Assembly: GCA_937996725.1 (NCBI GenBank)
Contig: CALKUR010000123.1
Coordinates: forward strand, 1-28,603
Direction of reading: 5' to 3'
DNA from: an uncultured Dechloromonas sp.
GTDB taxonomy: Bacteria > Pseudomonadota > Gammaproteobacteria > Burkholderiales > Rhodocyclaceae
Length of the DNA stretch: 28,603 bases
The notes under the pieces are model-generated. The model searched no databases and was not told where the DNA came from. It was given only the letters and a program-made list of their open reading frames with translations. Shown piece after piece: positions 1-7,865 of this stretch; position 1 is the first letter of the stretch; the number at the start of each line of letters is the position of its first letter. The position numbers were made by a program, and so were the translations under genes.

Positions 1-37
1 GAAGACACTCTTTCCCTACACGACGCTCTTCCGATCT
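1..37. other. Illumina adapter remnant (not genomic)
   Basis: Bases 5-37 match, without a mismatch, the 33-nt Illumina TruSeq read-1 adapter/sequencing primer that begins ACACTCTTTCCCTACACGAC and ends in CTCTTCCGATCT. Genomic sequence starts at about base 38, directly in frame with a permease gene. The four bases before the match are probably also of adapter origin. This marks a library artefact at a contig end. Confidence 0.97.
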
Positions 38-38
38 A

Positions 39-572
39 CTCGCTGCATCATTCTTCCTATTGGCTTGTGAGCGTCTGGCCCCTCGTTACCAGGAGCCGAT
101 GATTGGCACCTTATTCATTCTTGCGGCCACCGCCGGCATATTGGTGCTGGCCGGTGACCCGCATGCGGGCGAGCATATGACCGACCTACTCTCCGGCCAA
201 ATTCTCTGGGTGTCGCAAGGACAACTCATTACTTGCGGTGCGCTCACCGGCATATTGTTGGTGGCGTTATGGGTGACCCGTCAAAGCCGCAACACGTTTT
301 ATGGGCTCTTTGCCGTAGCGATTACCTTGTCGGTACAGATGGTCGGTGTGTATCTGGTCTTTGCCACACTGATTATTCCCGCGCTGGCCACGGTGCAGAT
401 TCGCTTGGCACAAACCCGGTATCGGGTAGCGTATATCCTGGCCGCGCTCGCCTACGCGATGGGCCTGACCGGATCTGCACTGCTGGATTTACCGAGTGGG
501 CCCTTGATTGTCTGGGCACTGGCTGTGTGCGGACTTTTAACGCATTTCAGTCGTAGAATAAAAGCTGTTTAA
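39..572 (+). CDS. Metal ABC transporter permease, ABC-3 family (Zn/Mn type), 5'-truncated
   Basis: This is the C-terminal part of an inner-membrane permease of the ZnuB/ABC-3 family, which moves zinc or manganese inward with a periplasmic binding protein and an ATPase. The reading frame is open back to the adapter junction, and the residues before the TTG at 60 (LAASFFL) fit the protein, so that TTG is not a start. About 178 codons remain of a family of roughly 260-290 residues. Several hydrophobic helices are visible, and a family-like loop GDPHAGEHMTDLLSGQILWV lies near the middle. It stops at TAA 570-572, 15 bp before the next gene, so the two are probably co-transcribed. The binding protein and ATPase would lie off the window. 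The metal cannot be read from this fragment. Confidence 0.85.
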   Translation, partial: LAASFFLLACERLAPRYQEPMIGTLFILAATAGILVLAGDPHAGEHMTDLLSGQILWVSQGQLITCGALTGILLVALWVTRQSRNTFYGLFAVAITLSVQMVGVYLVFATLIIPALATVQIRLAQTRYRVAYILAALAYAMGLTGSALLDLPSGPLIVWALAVCGLLTHFSRRIKAV

Positions 573-587
573 TTGGAGGAAACTATC

Positions 588-1031
588 ATGCGTCGCTTCA
601 CCATTGCCGCTGCCGCTCTCTGCACTGCCGCCACTGTTTATGCCGCCGATGCCAAAGTCGGCACTATCAAGATTGATGACCCCTGGACTCGGTCTGGCCA
701 AACGGGGCAAATGACTGGTGCCTTCATGGAGATCAAAAACAAGGGCGCGGCCGATAAGCTCGTCTCCGCCAGCAGCGATGCCGCCAAAGTGACTGAGCTG
801 CACGCCAGCGATACCAGCAATGGTGTAATGACCATGCGCAAGGTTGATACTATGGATATCCCGGCCGACAGCGAGCTGAAATTAAAACCAGGCGGGTATC
901 ACGTCATGCTGATTGGCCTGACGCGTCCGCTGGTAGCCGGTGAGAAGCTGCCGATCAAGCTGAAGTTCGAAAAAGCAGGCGAAGTGACCGTTGACGCCAA
1001 AATTAAAGACAAAGGTGGCATGGGGCATTAA
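588..1031 (+). CDS. Periplasmic copper chaperone, PCu(A)C family
   Basis: This 147-residue secreted protein binds Cu(I) in the periplasm. Family members deliver copper to the CuA or CuB centres of cytochrome c oxidase. The start is ATG 588, with GGAGGA at 575-580 seven bases upstream; the in-frame TTG at 573 overlaps this ribosome site and is rejected. Residues 1-19 form a signal peptide ending VYA. The diagnostic motif H-x10-M-x21-H-x-M is exact: His72, Met83, His105, Met107. The conserved DPWTR segment is at 31-35. The C-terminus ends in a short Lys/Gly/Met/His tail. It lies 15 bp behind a Zn/Mn-type permease, an unusual partner for a copper chaperone, and runs into a hairpin shared with the convergent receptor gene. 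Confidence 0.93.
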   Translation: MRRFTIAAAALCTAATVYAADAKVGTIKIDDPWTRSGQTGQMTGAFMEIKNKGAADKLVSASSDAAKVTELHASDTSNGVMTMRKVDTMDIPADSELKLKPGGYHVMLIGLTRPLVAGEKLPIKLKFEKAGEVTVDAKIKDKGGMGH

Positions 1032-1050
1032 CTCCGCGCCTACTCACGCT

Positions 1051-1083
1051 ACACAAGAGGCCTCCGATGGAGGTTTCTTGTGT
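1051..1083. terminator. Hairpin between convergent genes, probable terminator
   Basis: Two 15-nt arms (1051-1065 and 1069-1083) pair over their full length, with two G-T wobbles, around a 3-nt loop GAT. The hairpin sits between the stop of the PCu(A)C gene and the stop of the convergent TonB receptor at 1098. Neither strand has a long T-run after the stem, so intrinsic termination is likely but not certain. Confidence 0.65.
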
Positions 1084-1097
1084 TCGTGCAATGGTCG

Positions 1098-3350
1098 TTA
1101 GAACTTGACGTTGATGGCGGTGTAGTAGGAGATGCCCATGCCGGGCACAGGAACACCATAGGGAACACTGTTCATTCCCATCGTTGTGCCTTGTCCCTGA
1201 TAGGCACCACCCAGTGGCTGGTAGTACAACGTGTTAAAGACGTTGTTAATACCCGCATCAATACGCGTCTTGCTCCAGGAATAACTTGCCTTCAAGTTGG
1301 TCAAGAAGTAACCCGGTGTCGGGATCTCATTTCGCTCGACCGACAAGAAGTTGTTCTTGTTAGCGACCGCTACCAGCTGGACCTGGTTATCCCAACCACC
1401 ATATTGGTGCGTAAAGTTGAGCTTCCCGTTCACCGGCATAACGTTATAGAGACCATAGCCTGTGACCAGGTTTTTACCGTAGGTCCAGTTGAATAGGCCC
1501 TGAGCACTAAATCGACCAAAATCCGTTTTTGCAATGGGCATCTGGCCGTCTAAATCGATCCCTGCCAAATTCGAGTTCTGGTTCACGTAACGCATGACAT
1601 TAAAACGGCCTGGCACTAATGGATTAGTTGGATTACCTGTTTGGGCGTTACCGGTCCACTGAACCGCATCGATGTAGTTTTGAACGTAGGAGTAGAAGGG
1701 TGAAGCTTTCGCCATCCACTCGCGGTCTGAGGTATGCAGACCCCAAGCGCCCGACGCGGTGTAGGCAGTCTCTTGCTTCAAGTTGGGGTTGCCAAAGTAG
1801 CCGTTACCATCCCCTACAAAGTTGTTCATGATGGCATTCATAGAGGATGTAGACCAGGAATAGAGCTCATACATATTTGGCGCACGCACCTGACGGGCAA
1901 GCCCCAACTCCATATCCTGTTGCTCACTGTGCTTGTAATTTGTCGTCAGAGTGACATCGACATCGTTAAAGTTCCGATACAGACCATTATTATTAAAAGC
2001 CGCAGCATCCGTTCTTTCATTGGCACCCATCATGTCACTATTGGTGTAACCATTAACATGGCCAGTCGACGAGTTTACTAATGAGTATCGGACGCCAAAT
2101 AACGTCTTCAGTTTCGGATCAAACTGCTTTTCCCATTCCCCAAAGACTGACGATATGTTTTGTAGGCCACCATTAATATTCTGAAAGGTGTTTGGGCCCA
2201 TCATTGAAGACCCAGGCACGGGAGGCCACCAGTCGTTCAGGTAATAGCGTTGCCACTCAGCACCTGTCCGAACTAGCGATCCTTCACTGAGATTGATATC
2301 CCCTTTGACTTTGACCCCAGACGTATTGCTGTTGGTGTTCATCGGCATGCCTGGGGTGTTGTTGTTTCCATAAAAATACTGCTTATTAGGACCAAAGTTC
2401 ATCGTGTGATTGAGGGTTTCGTAATAAGCCTGACCCTCTAACTTACCCCAATCGTAACCACCCCAGTACCGCAGATTAAATTTTTGCTGCTGGTTGCCCG
2501 TGAGATCCATGCGCTGGTTGGCGTAATTCTCATAGGGAATGTCCTGCCAGCTATATTGCAGCTGTAGTGTGTGCAGGTCGTGTTTTAAGGCCAGCGCCAC
2601 AGCCTGATTGGTGGACTCGTACGATGTTGAACCCACCATATTAGGCGGCAAGGTCTGATTGCCACTGCTGGTCTTTTGCGTGGTTTGCGGCTGATGGAAC
2701 TGACCACCGGCCGTGTAATTATTCGCCTGAGAGGTTGAGCCGGTGTAGGTCAAACTCAACCAGTCGGTGGCCGCCGTGACTTTGAGGTTAGCGCCGATGT
2801 TCTGGTTATTGGTGCTGTAAAACCCCCCAAAATTACCCGTGACTAGATTCTGGCCATCCTCAGCAAAGGTGGGCTGGCCTGTGCTGGCCACGATTGCGCC
2901 ACCAATACTATTGAGACCCACACTAACGGGCTTAAGACTTTTATAGATTGTCAGGCTTTGCACGCTGGATGGATCCACATAGGACAACGGCGTGTTCATG
3001 TGATTCGGGCAGGCTGGGATGGCATCAACGCCATCGACCAGTACATTAATTCGCTGATCAGCTAAACCACGAATCACGGGTATGCTCGATACAGCACCGC
3101 CAACCTGGAAGGCTACACCCGAGACATTGGTCATCAGTGTTGCGGTATCAACATTCGCGGCCCGCTGGAGATCGAGCTCCTTGCCGACCACCGCGGCATC
3201 GGCGTTGAAACGCGTCGCCTTGACATCGACATTAATCGGTTCGGTGGTCGAGTCCTGCGCCCAGACGGGCACTTGTGGAAAAAGCGGGGCAAACATAAGA
3301 CTCAGCGCAAGCGCGATCGGCTTGCGTACAAATGGTTTACGGGATTTCAT
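1098..3350 (-). CDS. TonB-dependent outer-membrane receptor, OprC/NosA-like copper receptor
   Basis: This 750-residue outer-membrane receptor is driven by TonB/ExbBD. It has a signal peptide (about 1-31, ending VWAQ), a plug domain (about 40-160, with IRGLADQRINVLVDG) and a long beta-barrel ending in an aromatic residue (INVKF). In the plug, ACPNHMNTPLSYVDPSS contains C114-x3-M118, and the barrel carries H315-x-M317 (LNHTMNFG). These match the CxxxM and HxM elements reported as the copper site of Pseudomonas OprC. The start ATG 3350 has GGAG six bases upstream. It is the last gene of the porin-propeller-peroxidase-DUF2946 series, 96 bp behind DUF2946. Copper as substrate is inferred from the motifs; a siderophore or other metal complex is the alternative. 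Confidence 0.88.
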   Translation of the reverse strand: MKSRKPFVRKPIALALSLMFAPLFPQVPVWAQDSTTEPINVDVKATRFNADAAVVGKELDLQRAANVDTATLMTNVSGVAFQVGGAVSSIPVIRGLADQRINVLVDGVDAIPACPNHMNTPLSYVDPSSVQSLTIYKSLKPVSVGLNSIGGAIVASTGQPTFAEDGQNLVTGNFGGFYSTNNQNIGANLKVTAATDWLSLTYTGSTSQANNYTAGGQFHQPQTTQKTSSGNQTLPPNMVGSTSYESTNQAVALALKHDLHTLQLQYSWQDIPYENYANQRMDLTGNQQQKFNLRYWGGYDWGKLEGQAYYETLNHTMNFGPNKQYFYGNNNTPGMPMNTNSNTSGVKVKGDINLSEGSLVRTGAEWQRYYLNDWWPPVPGSSMMGPNTFQNINGGLQNISSVFGEWEKQFDPKLKTLFGVRYSLVNSSTGHVNGYTNSDMMGANERTDAAAFNNNGLYRNFNDVDVTLTTNYKHSEQQDMELGLARQVRAPNMYELYSWSTSSMNAIMNNFVGDGNGYFGNPNLKQETAYTASGAWGLHTSDREWMAKASPFYSYVQNYIDAVQWTGNAQTGNPTNPLVPGRFNVMRYVNQNSNLAGIDLDGQMPIAKTDFGRFSAQGLFNWTYGKNLVTGYGLYNVMPVNGKLNFTHQYGGWDNQVQLVAVANKNNFLSVERNEIPTPGYFLTNLKASYSWSKTRIDAGINNVFNTLYYQPLGGAYQGQGTTMGMNSVPYGVPVPGMGISYYTAINVKF

Positions 3351-3446
3351 TCACAACTCCAATCAGACAACGCCCGCCGCTGCGATGATCAATCGCGCAG
3401 ACAGACGACGCACAACCGACCCAGAGAGTCGGCGCTTCAGGTCAGA

Positions 3447-3848
3447 TCAACGTTGTGAAGGTGGCCCGGTGGCTGGTTCGGACCAGGCCCGGGTAAGGTA
3501 AACAGCCGTAAAGGCCAGTTGACCGACTTCGGCACCGGCAGTCTGGTGCACCTTGAAGTCGAATACTGCCGGCGGTGCGATGCCCGTTTGGCTCATTAAA
3601 CAGAGCGGGCAATGCTCGTTGGATTTGGTTTGAGATTCGCTGTCAGCATCGTTACCGGCAACCCACACCTGGCTGCTGCCCTGCATGGTGCAGATCGTTT
3701 CCCATTGCCCTTCGCCCCCAGCGGCTTTAGCTTGCGCCACCGGCATGAACATCACCAGCGCCTGCCAACAGACGACCAAAGCTAACAGCCAGCGGCTGAG
3801 CCGTTGGCGAGCATGCGATGGCAGATGTAGATGCAATGTATATGGCAT
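3447..3848 (-). CDS. DUF2946 family protein
   Basis: This is a small protein of about 133 residues from the ATG at 3848, or 139 from the ATG at 3866. Neither start has a strong ribosome site and I chose the shorter one. It has a basic N-terminus and a single hydrophobic segment (RWLLALVVCWQALVMFMP), serving as signal peptide or membrane anchor. Behind it are a WETICTMQG motif and a HCPLCLM cysteine pair typical of DUF2946 proteins. The function is unknown. Family members often sit beside copper receptors, and the two cysteines plus nearby His and Met residues could bind metal. It starts about 60 bp after the DyP peroxidase stop and precedes the TonB receptor, so it is probably part of the same transcript. 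Confidence 0.8.
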   Translation of the reverse strand: MPYTLHLHLPSHARQRLSRWLLALVVCWQALVMFMPVAQAKAAGGEGQWETICTMQGSSQVWVAGNDADSESQTKSNEHCPLCLMSQTGIAPPAVFDFKVHQTAGAEVGQLAFTAVYLTRAWSEPATGPPSQR

Positions 3849-3910
3849 GGCGAATCCAAGCCGCATTATCGCTTAATACCCTGTGACACAACAAGGTTAT
3901 TACCTGCAGC

Positions 3911-5158
3911 TCATGAGGCAAATAGATCCTGTCCCAGATATTGCCCGGGCATAACACCGTGCGGGCAAGCAAATAGTCCCCCGCCCACGTGCGTGGTGAA
4001 CTGGTTCAGCATGTCGAACTGCGCCATGTTGGCAAAGATCCGGATAAACCCGGTTCGGGGATCACGCTGGTAACACTGGAACAGTAGTCCGGCATCAAAG
4101 GTCATCAGCTGCCGCCAGGGCGGCCAACGCTCGGCAAACTTGGCGATGCCGTTATCGTAGTTATAGGCACGCCTGAAGATTTCGGCACCGCCATTTCTTT
4201 CGGGCGCAGACAGCGCCGCATGGGAGAACTCGGCAACCACCGGGTTGCCTTCTTTGTCGACACGATCGAGGCCGAGGCTTTCGGCCTCCCGCTTTTTGCC
4301 GATCGGCGCACCGGAAGCCTTATGCCGACCCACGCTTTCTTCCTGGAACGCAATGTTCATGTTGTCCCAATGGTCTAGCGAGATACGAATCGGCCGAATG
4401 ACCATGTAGGTACCACCGCGCAGCCATGACGGTGCCTCATCCCCCACCCAGACGAATTTGTTCATCGATTTGGGATCGCGTGGATTGACGTTAATAGACC
4501 CATCCATAAAACCCATTTGATTCCGCGGTGTCGTGTGCTTTTTGAAGCCGCCAGCAAAACCCGGCTGCCCCCACTTCATTTCTGCCACGCCATTGGCCAG
4601 CTTGGCAAAGCGACGAATGGTGGCTTCAACGACCATGAAGTCATCGGCGCATACCTGGACACAGAGGTCGCCGCCTGTTTTTTCCGGAATGAGTTGATCG
4701 CCCGCAAAACGGGGTAGATCCACCAGCGCTTCCGGACTACGGTTCTCGATACCGAAGCGGTCAACACCGTCTTTACTAAAAAGTGATGGGCCAAAACCAA
4801 AGTTCACGGTCAGGTTCGATACGCCTAGACCGACCGCCGCACCCGATACAATATGCGGCTGCTTTCGGTCCGCTTTGGCGTCAAACGTGGCAGGTGCCCG
4901 CATGACCTCGTCGGCGGCTTGGGTCCATTTCTTGAACAGCTCGATTAGTTGAGCACGATCATCTGTGGTGACATCGAATGCCACAAAATAAGTGTGGCGC
5001 GGCATATCATCGATGATGCCAGGCTGATGCGCACCCCAGAATCTGCGAGCATCTGTTTCTGTGTGCGCATCGTTGCCGGCCGCCAAAAGCCTAGGTGATG
5101 CTGCTGCCAGCGCAGAAGCGCCCGCAAGTGAAAACAATTGTCGACGTGTGAGATTCAT
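3911..5158 (-). CDS. efeB: DyP-type haem peroxidase, EfeB-like, Tat-exported
   Basis: This is a 415-residue periplasmic dye-decolourising peroxidase of the EfeB/deferrochelatase class. The N-terminus LTRRQLFSLAG (residues 3-13) is a twin-arginine signal, so a folded, haem-loaded protein is exported. The family motif GxxDG is GFMDG at 216-220 (distal Asp219). The likely proximal haem ligand is His313 (EFSHAAL) and the distal Arg is Arg330 (IFRRAYNY). The C-terminal block YQRDPRTGFIRIF ... GGGLFACPHG is typical of EfeB. The ATG at 5158 is preferred over the TTG at 5182 because AAAGAGAG precedes it at suitable spacing. EfeB normally works with EfeU and EfeO in ferrous iron uptake; neither is present here. 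Its neighbours are a propeller protein and DUF2946. Confidence 0.93.
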   Translation of the reverse strand: MNLTRRQLFSLAGASALAAASPRLLAAGNDAHTETDARRFWGAHQPGIIDDMPRHTYFVAFDVTTDDRAQLIELFKKWTQAADEVMRAPATFDAKADRKQPHIVSGAAVGLGVSNLTVNFGFGPSLFSKDGVDRFGIENRSPEALVDLPRFAGDQLIPEKTGGDLCVQVCADDFMVVEATIRRFAKLANGVAEMKWGQPGFAGGFKKHTTPRNQMGFMDGSINVNPRDPKSMNKFVWVGDEAPSWLRGGTYMVIRPIRISLDHWDNMNIAFQEESVGRHKASGAPIGKKREAESLGLDRVDKEGNPVVAEFSHAALSAPERNGGAEIFRRAYNYDNGIAKFAERWPPWRQLMTFDAGLLFQCYQRDPRTGFIRIFANMAQFDMLNQFTTHVGGGLFACPHGVMPGQYLGQDLFAS

Positions 5159-5178
5159 GAGATAGCTCTCTTTAAAGA

Positions 5179-6351
5179 TCAAGGTGCCGCAATGCGGAGG
5201 GCGTTGATATCGTCTTCGACGTAATAGAAGCTCTTGCCATCAGGCGCGAGTGCGATGCCAAATAGATTGCCGTTACCCGGCGGCGATTGCGCCTGATTGG
5301 CGTTGAGCCAGTGGGCGTAAATCTGCCGATCTGTTTTGGGGTCGATCTCGACGGCTTGGCCATTTTTGCCATTGGCGACAATCAGGTGGCCTTCCGGCGT
5401 CATCAACATCGCCAAGGGCCATGAGAGTAGACCATCTTTGGTCACCAGCCGACCCTTGCCAGCGCTGGTGGTGCGTGTGCTGGCTTTTTCAATGGCGGTG
5501 ATTTCGTTGTCCAGGCCATCGGTCACATACAACGTATCGTCAGGCCCCAAGGTCAGCCCCGTCGGCCCCAATAGAAAGTTGGCCATATCTGCGCGATGCG
5601 AAAAACCATCGCCAACAACGGTTTGGCTGACCAGCACCGGTGGTTTGTCTTTAGGAATTTTGAGTTCGAGTCTCAGCACCGTAGCGTTGTGCTCCAGCAC
5701 GGGGTACTTGGTGGCCGGGTCGATAACGCCTGGCCCTTTGAGACCAAAGCCAGCCATGCTGATGAATAGGGTTGCGGTGTCACCCCGATCAATGACCGCC
5801 ATGTTGCCCCAGGGGCCATTGATGGTTGATCCCGCCCAGGTGGCAACGTGTTTGCCATTGCTATCGATCACCAGTAAACACCCATCGCCTTTGGTGGCGG
5901 TGGTGCCATCTTTACTCGGCGTACTACCGACAATGACCCAGCCCGTTTGCAGCATCGTCATGGCCGTCGTGAGCCCAACACCACCCGGGCAATCTTTTAA
6001 GGTCTTCGGCACCTGCGCAAAGAGTTTTGTTTCTTTGGTGCTCGGACGATAACGGATGATGGTTGTACCCGTGCCCTGTAGATTTGAGATGTCGTTAAAG
6101 TTATCGACGAGGATGTCATCTTTTTCGATAACGCCTGCGCTAACCGGAGCGACGATCACGGCATAGGGATTCACATCGCCATTCTCCGGAATCGTCGACG
6201 TCAGGAATTTATGTTTCTTGATGGTTTCAAGCATGCCCTGTGGTTGAGCAAATGCCTGACCTATTCCCATCAACAGGATCCCGCATAGCAATCCGAGAAC
6301 CATTTTTTTGTACCCGTGCGTTTTTTTCATGGTGTTCATCGATGACGTCAT
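5179..6351 (-). CDS. Secreted beta-propeller (NHL/SMP-30-like) protein
   Basis: The protein has 390 residues from ATG 6351, whose A overlaps the porin's TAA (TAATG), which suggests translational coupling; internal ATGs at 6339 and 6330 are possible. A hydrophobic segment (MVLGLLCGILLMGIGQAFAQ) ends like a signal peptidase site near residue 36. The rest is rich in repeated strand-turn units such as GPTGLTLGPDDTLYVTDGLDN, SWPLAMLMTPEGHLIVANG and LFGIALAPDGKSFYYVED, the pattern of NHL or SMP-30-like propellers. No catalytic motif is evident. It could be a scaffold, a ligand-binding partner of the next gene's peroxidase, or an enzyme. Its fixed place between an outer-membrane porin and a periplasmic peroxidase argues for a periplasmic role. 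Confidence 0.8.
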   Translation of the reverse strand: MTSSMNTMKKTHGYKKMVLGLLCGILLMGIGQAFAQPQGMLETIKKHKFLTSTIPENGDVNPYAVIVAPVSAGVIEKDDILVDNFNDISNLQGTGTTIIRYRPSTKETKLFAQVPKTLKDCPGGVGLTTAMTMLQTGWVIVGSTPSKDGTTATKGDGCLLVIDSNGKHVATWAGSTINGPWGNMAVIDRGDTATLFISMAGFGLKGPGVIDPATKYPVLEHNATVLRLELKIPKDKPPVLVSQTVVGDGFSHRADMANFLLGPTGLTLGPDDTLYVTDGLDNEITAIEKASTRTTSAGKGRLVTKDGLLSWPLAMLMTPEGHLIVANGKNGQAVEIDPKTDRQIYAHWLNANQAQSPPGNGNLFGIALAPDGKSFYYVEDDINALRIAAP

Positions 6352-7826
6352 TAGAAGTTAAAAATCGCCCGGACGCCGGCGACCAGCGCATTGGGTACGC
6401 GCGCGCCTGTGGGCGAGTTGGGGTTGGGGATGCCTGCGCCAGGGTTGTAGATGTATTGAATATCCGGCTGCAGCACGAACCAGGGTTTCACCTGATACTG
6501 ATAAGTCAATTCACCCATCCATTCGTTGGTTGGGATGGGGCCTGATGTGCCGGAGACCATATAAGCATCGCGTGTGGCATTCGCGAACGAACTACTGACT
6601 TGCGCATAACCAAACCCTAAGCCCAAAGTATCTGCAGCGCGATTCTTGAGGGGGCTGTGCATGAGTAAGCCAAAGTTCGCACTCATGCTGATGGTGTTGC
6701 GATCTTGCTGCGGGGCGCCCATCACGCGACCAAAGAGTGAGACGGTTCGATTCGGATCCGTATCGCTACGCCAGATCAGCTGATCGGCCACGCCGTAGAT
6801 GGCGTAGTTACCCTTGTGCATTTGTGGCTGACAATTACTGGCCGAGTTGGCGCATTCACCGCCGCCCATGGCCAGGCCAGCGCTGTCGTACTGCATATCG
6901 GCAAATGGCAAACTGTTGTACCAGGCACCGATCTTGTAGGTCCAGCCCAAGGGTTGTTTCTGTCCGGGGGAGACCATGCTGCCCAGCGACGGATAAGAAA
7001 ACTGCGCTTCAACAATGCTGAGGGTTCCTTGGCCCATGCCGAATTGCATGCCGTGCAGGTTATTGAGCTGCGCGTTATCCAGATACTGCTTAGCGGGCGC
7101 GCCGTTATAAACGCCGGCCAGTAGCTGTACCCCATCAATGGGCCGCGCCGAGATGCGTGCACCGAGTGATGCCAACGGATAGGCTGGTCCACCGCCGGGC
7201 ATGTTGTACGACGGCAGGGTGGCCCAACCAAACATGGTGTTCACAAAATACAGCGCATTGCTGCTGACCATGTATTCCTGATCGAGACTCTGCTGGCCGA
7301 TTTTGACGTCGAGCCGGTCTTCTTCCAGAAACTTCTGGTCGTACCAGAGCTCCCAAAGGCGGGTCGTGGATTCGGCCTGAATACCGCTGATCGTCTGCAA
7401 CGCCATGATGTTATTGTTTTCAACACCAAGGCCGCCGCGGATATTAATGAAGCTAGCATTGAATAAACCGCCGTAGTGGCCAAACGCCCGGTTGGTATCC
7501 ATCTGCAGCAGCACCTGCGTCAGACCGTCGTAGCCATAACCCTGTTTGGCGCCGCCCATAGTATTGCCGAGGTATTCCTCAATGTCCTGAATACCTAAGG
7601 TAATGCCGTAGTTGCTGAGACTTTTGCGCAGGCCCCACATGTCGCCGAGCAACGCCTGGCTCCGGTTGGCCCCATTGAGAAAGCCGAATGCGCCGCTGGA
7701 CTCCTCCAACTCATCGCCGGAGGCCGGGGTTGAGATAGGGGGCGGCAGCGCACTGGCTTCCGGGATGCAAAGTAGGGTACCCAAGCCTATTAATCCGGCT
7801 AAAAGTATGTTTTTTGAACGAGCCAT
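6351..7826 (-). CDS. OprB-family outer-membrane porin
   Basis: This 491-residue porin of the OprB carbohydrate-selective family (PF04966-like) is first in the operon. Residues 1-27 form a signal peptide ending EASA. The mature part begins with SGAFGFLNGANRSQALLGD and is followed by regular amphipathic strands, many aromatic and Gly-Asn turns, and a C-terminal phenylalanine (VRAIFNF) recognised by the BAM complex. The ATG at 7826 is chosen because the longer reading frame, with a non-ATG start near 7895, would run through the promoter. The leader is about 33 nt, with only a weak ribosome site (AAAG). OprB porins are usually linked to sugar uptake, but the neighbours are metal genes, so the true solute is uncertain. 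Confidence 0.9.
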   Translation of the reverse strand: MARSKNILLAGLIGLGTLLCIPEASALPPPISTPASGDELEESSGAFGFLNGANRSQALLGDMWGLRKSLSNYGITLGIQDIEEYLGNTMGGAKQGYGYDGLTQVLLQMDTNRAFGHYGGLFNASFINIRGGLGVENNNIMALQTISGIQAESTTRLWELWYDQKFLEEDRLDVKIGQQSLDQEYMVSSNALYFVNTMFGWATLPSYNMPGGGPAYPLASLGARISARPIDGVQLLAGVYNGAPAKQYLDNAQLNNLHGMQFGMGQGTLSIVEAQFSYPSLGSMVSPGQKQPLGWTYKIGAWYNSLPFADMQYDSAGLAMGGGECANSASNCQPQMHKGNYAIYGVADQLIWRSDTDPNRTVSLFGRVMGAPQQDRNTISMSANFGLLMHSPLKNRAADTLGLGFGYAQVSSSFANATRDAYMVSGTSGPIPTNEWMGELTYQYQVKPWFVLQPDIQYIYNPGAGIPNPNSPTGARVPNALVAGVRAIFNF

Positions 7827-7835
7827 TGCTTTATT

Positions 7836-7854
7836 GCGACTGAGAATAGTTATT
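7836..7854. promoter_or_regulatory. Second, weaker Fur-like site in the porin leader
   Basis: The + strand sequence TGAGAATAGTTAT (7841-7853) lies within a 19-mer that matches the Fur consensus at 12 of 19 positions by hand count. It lies just downstream of the predicted transcription start. On its own it would be weak; with the site at 7875-7893 it could form a tandem operator. Confidence 0.35.
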
Positions 7855-7865
7855 ATTGATCTCGA

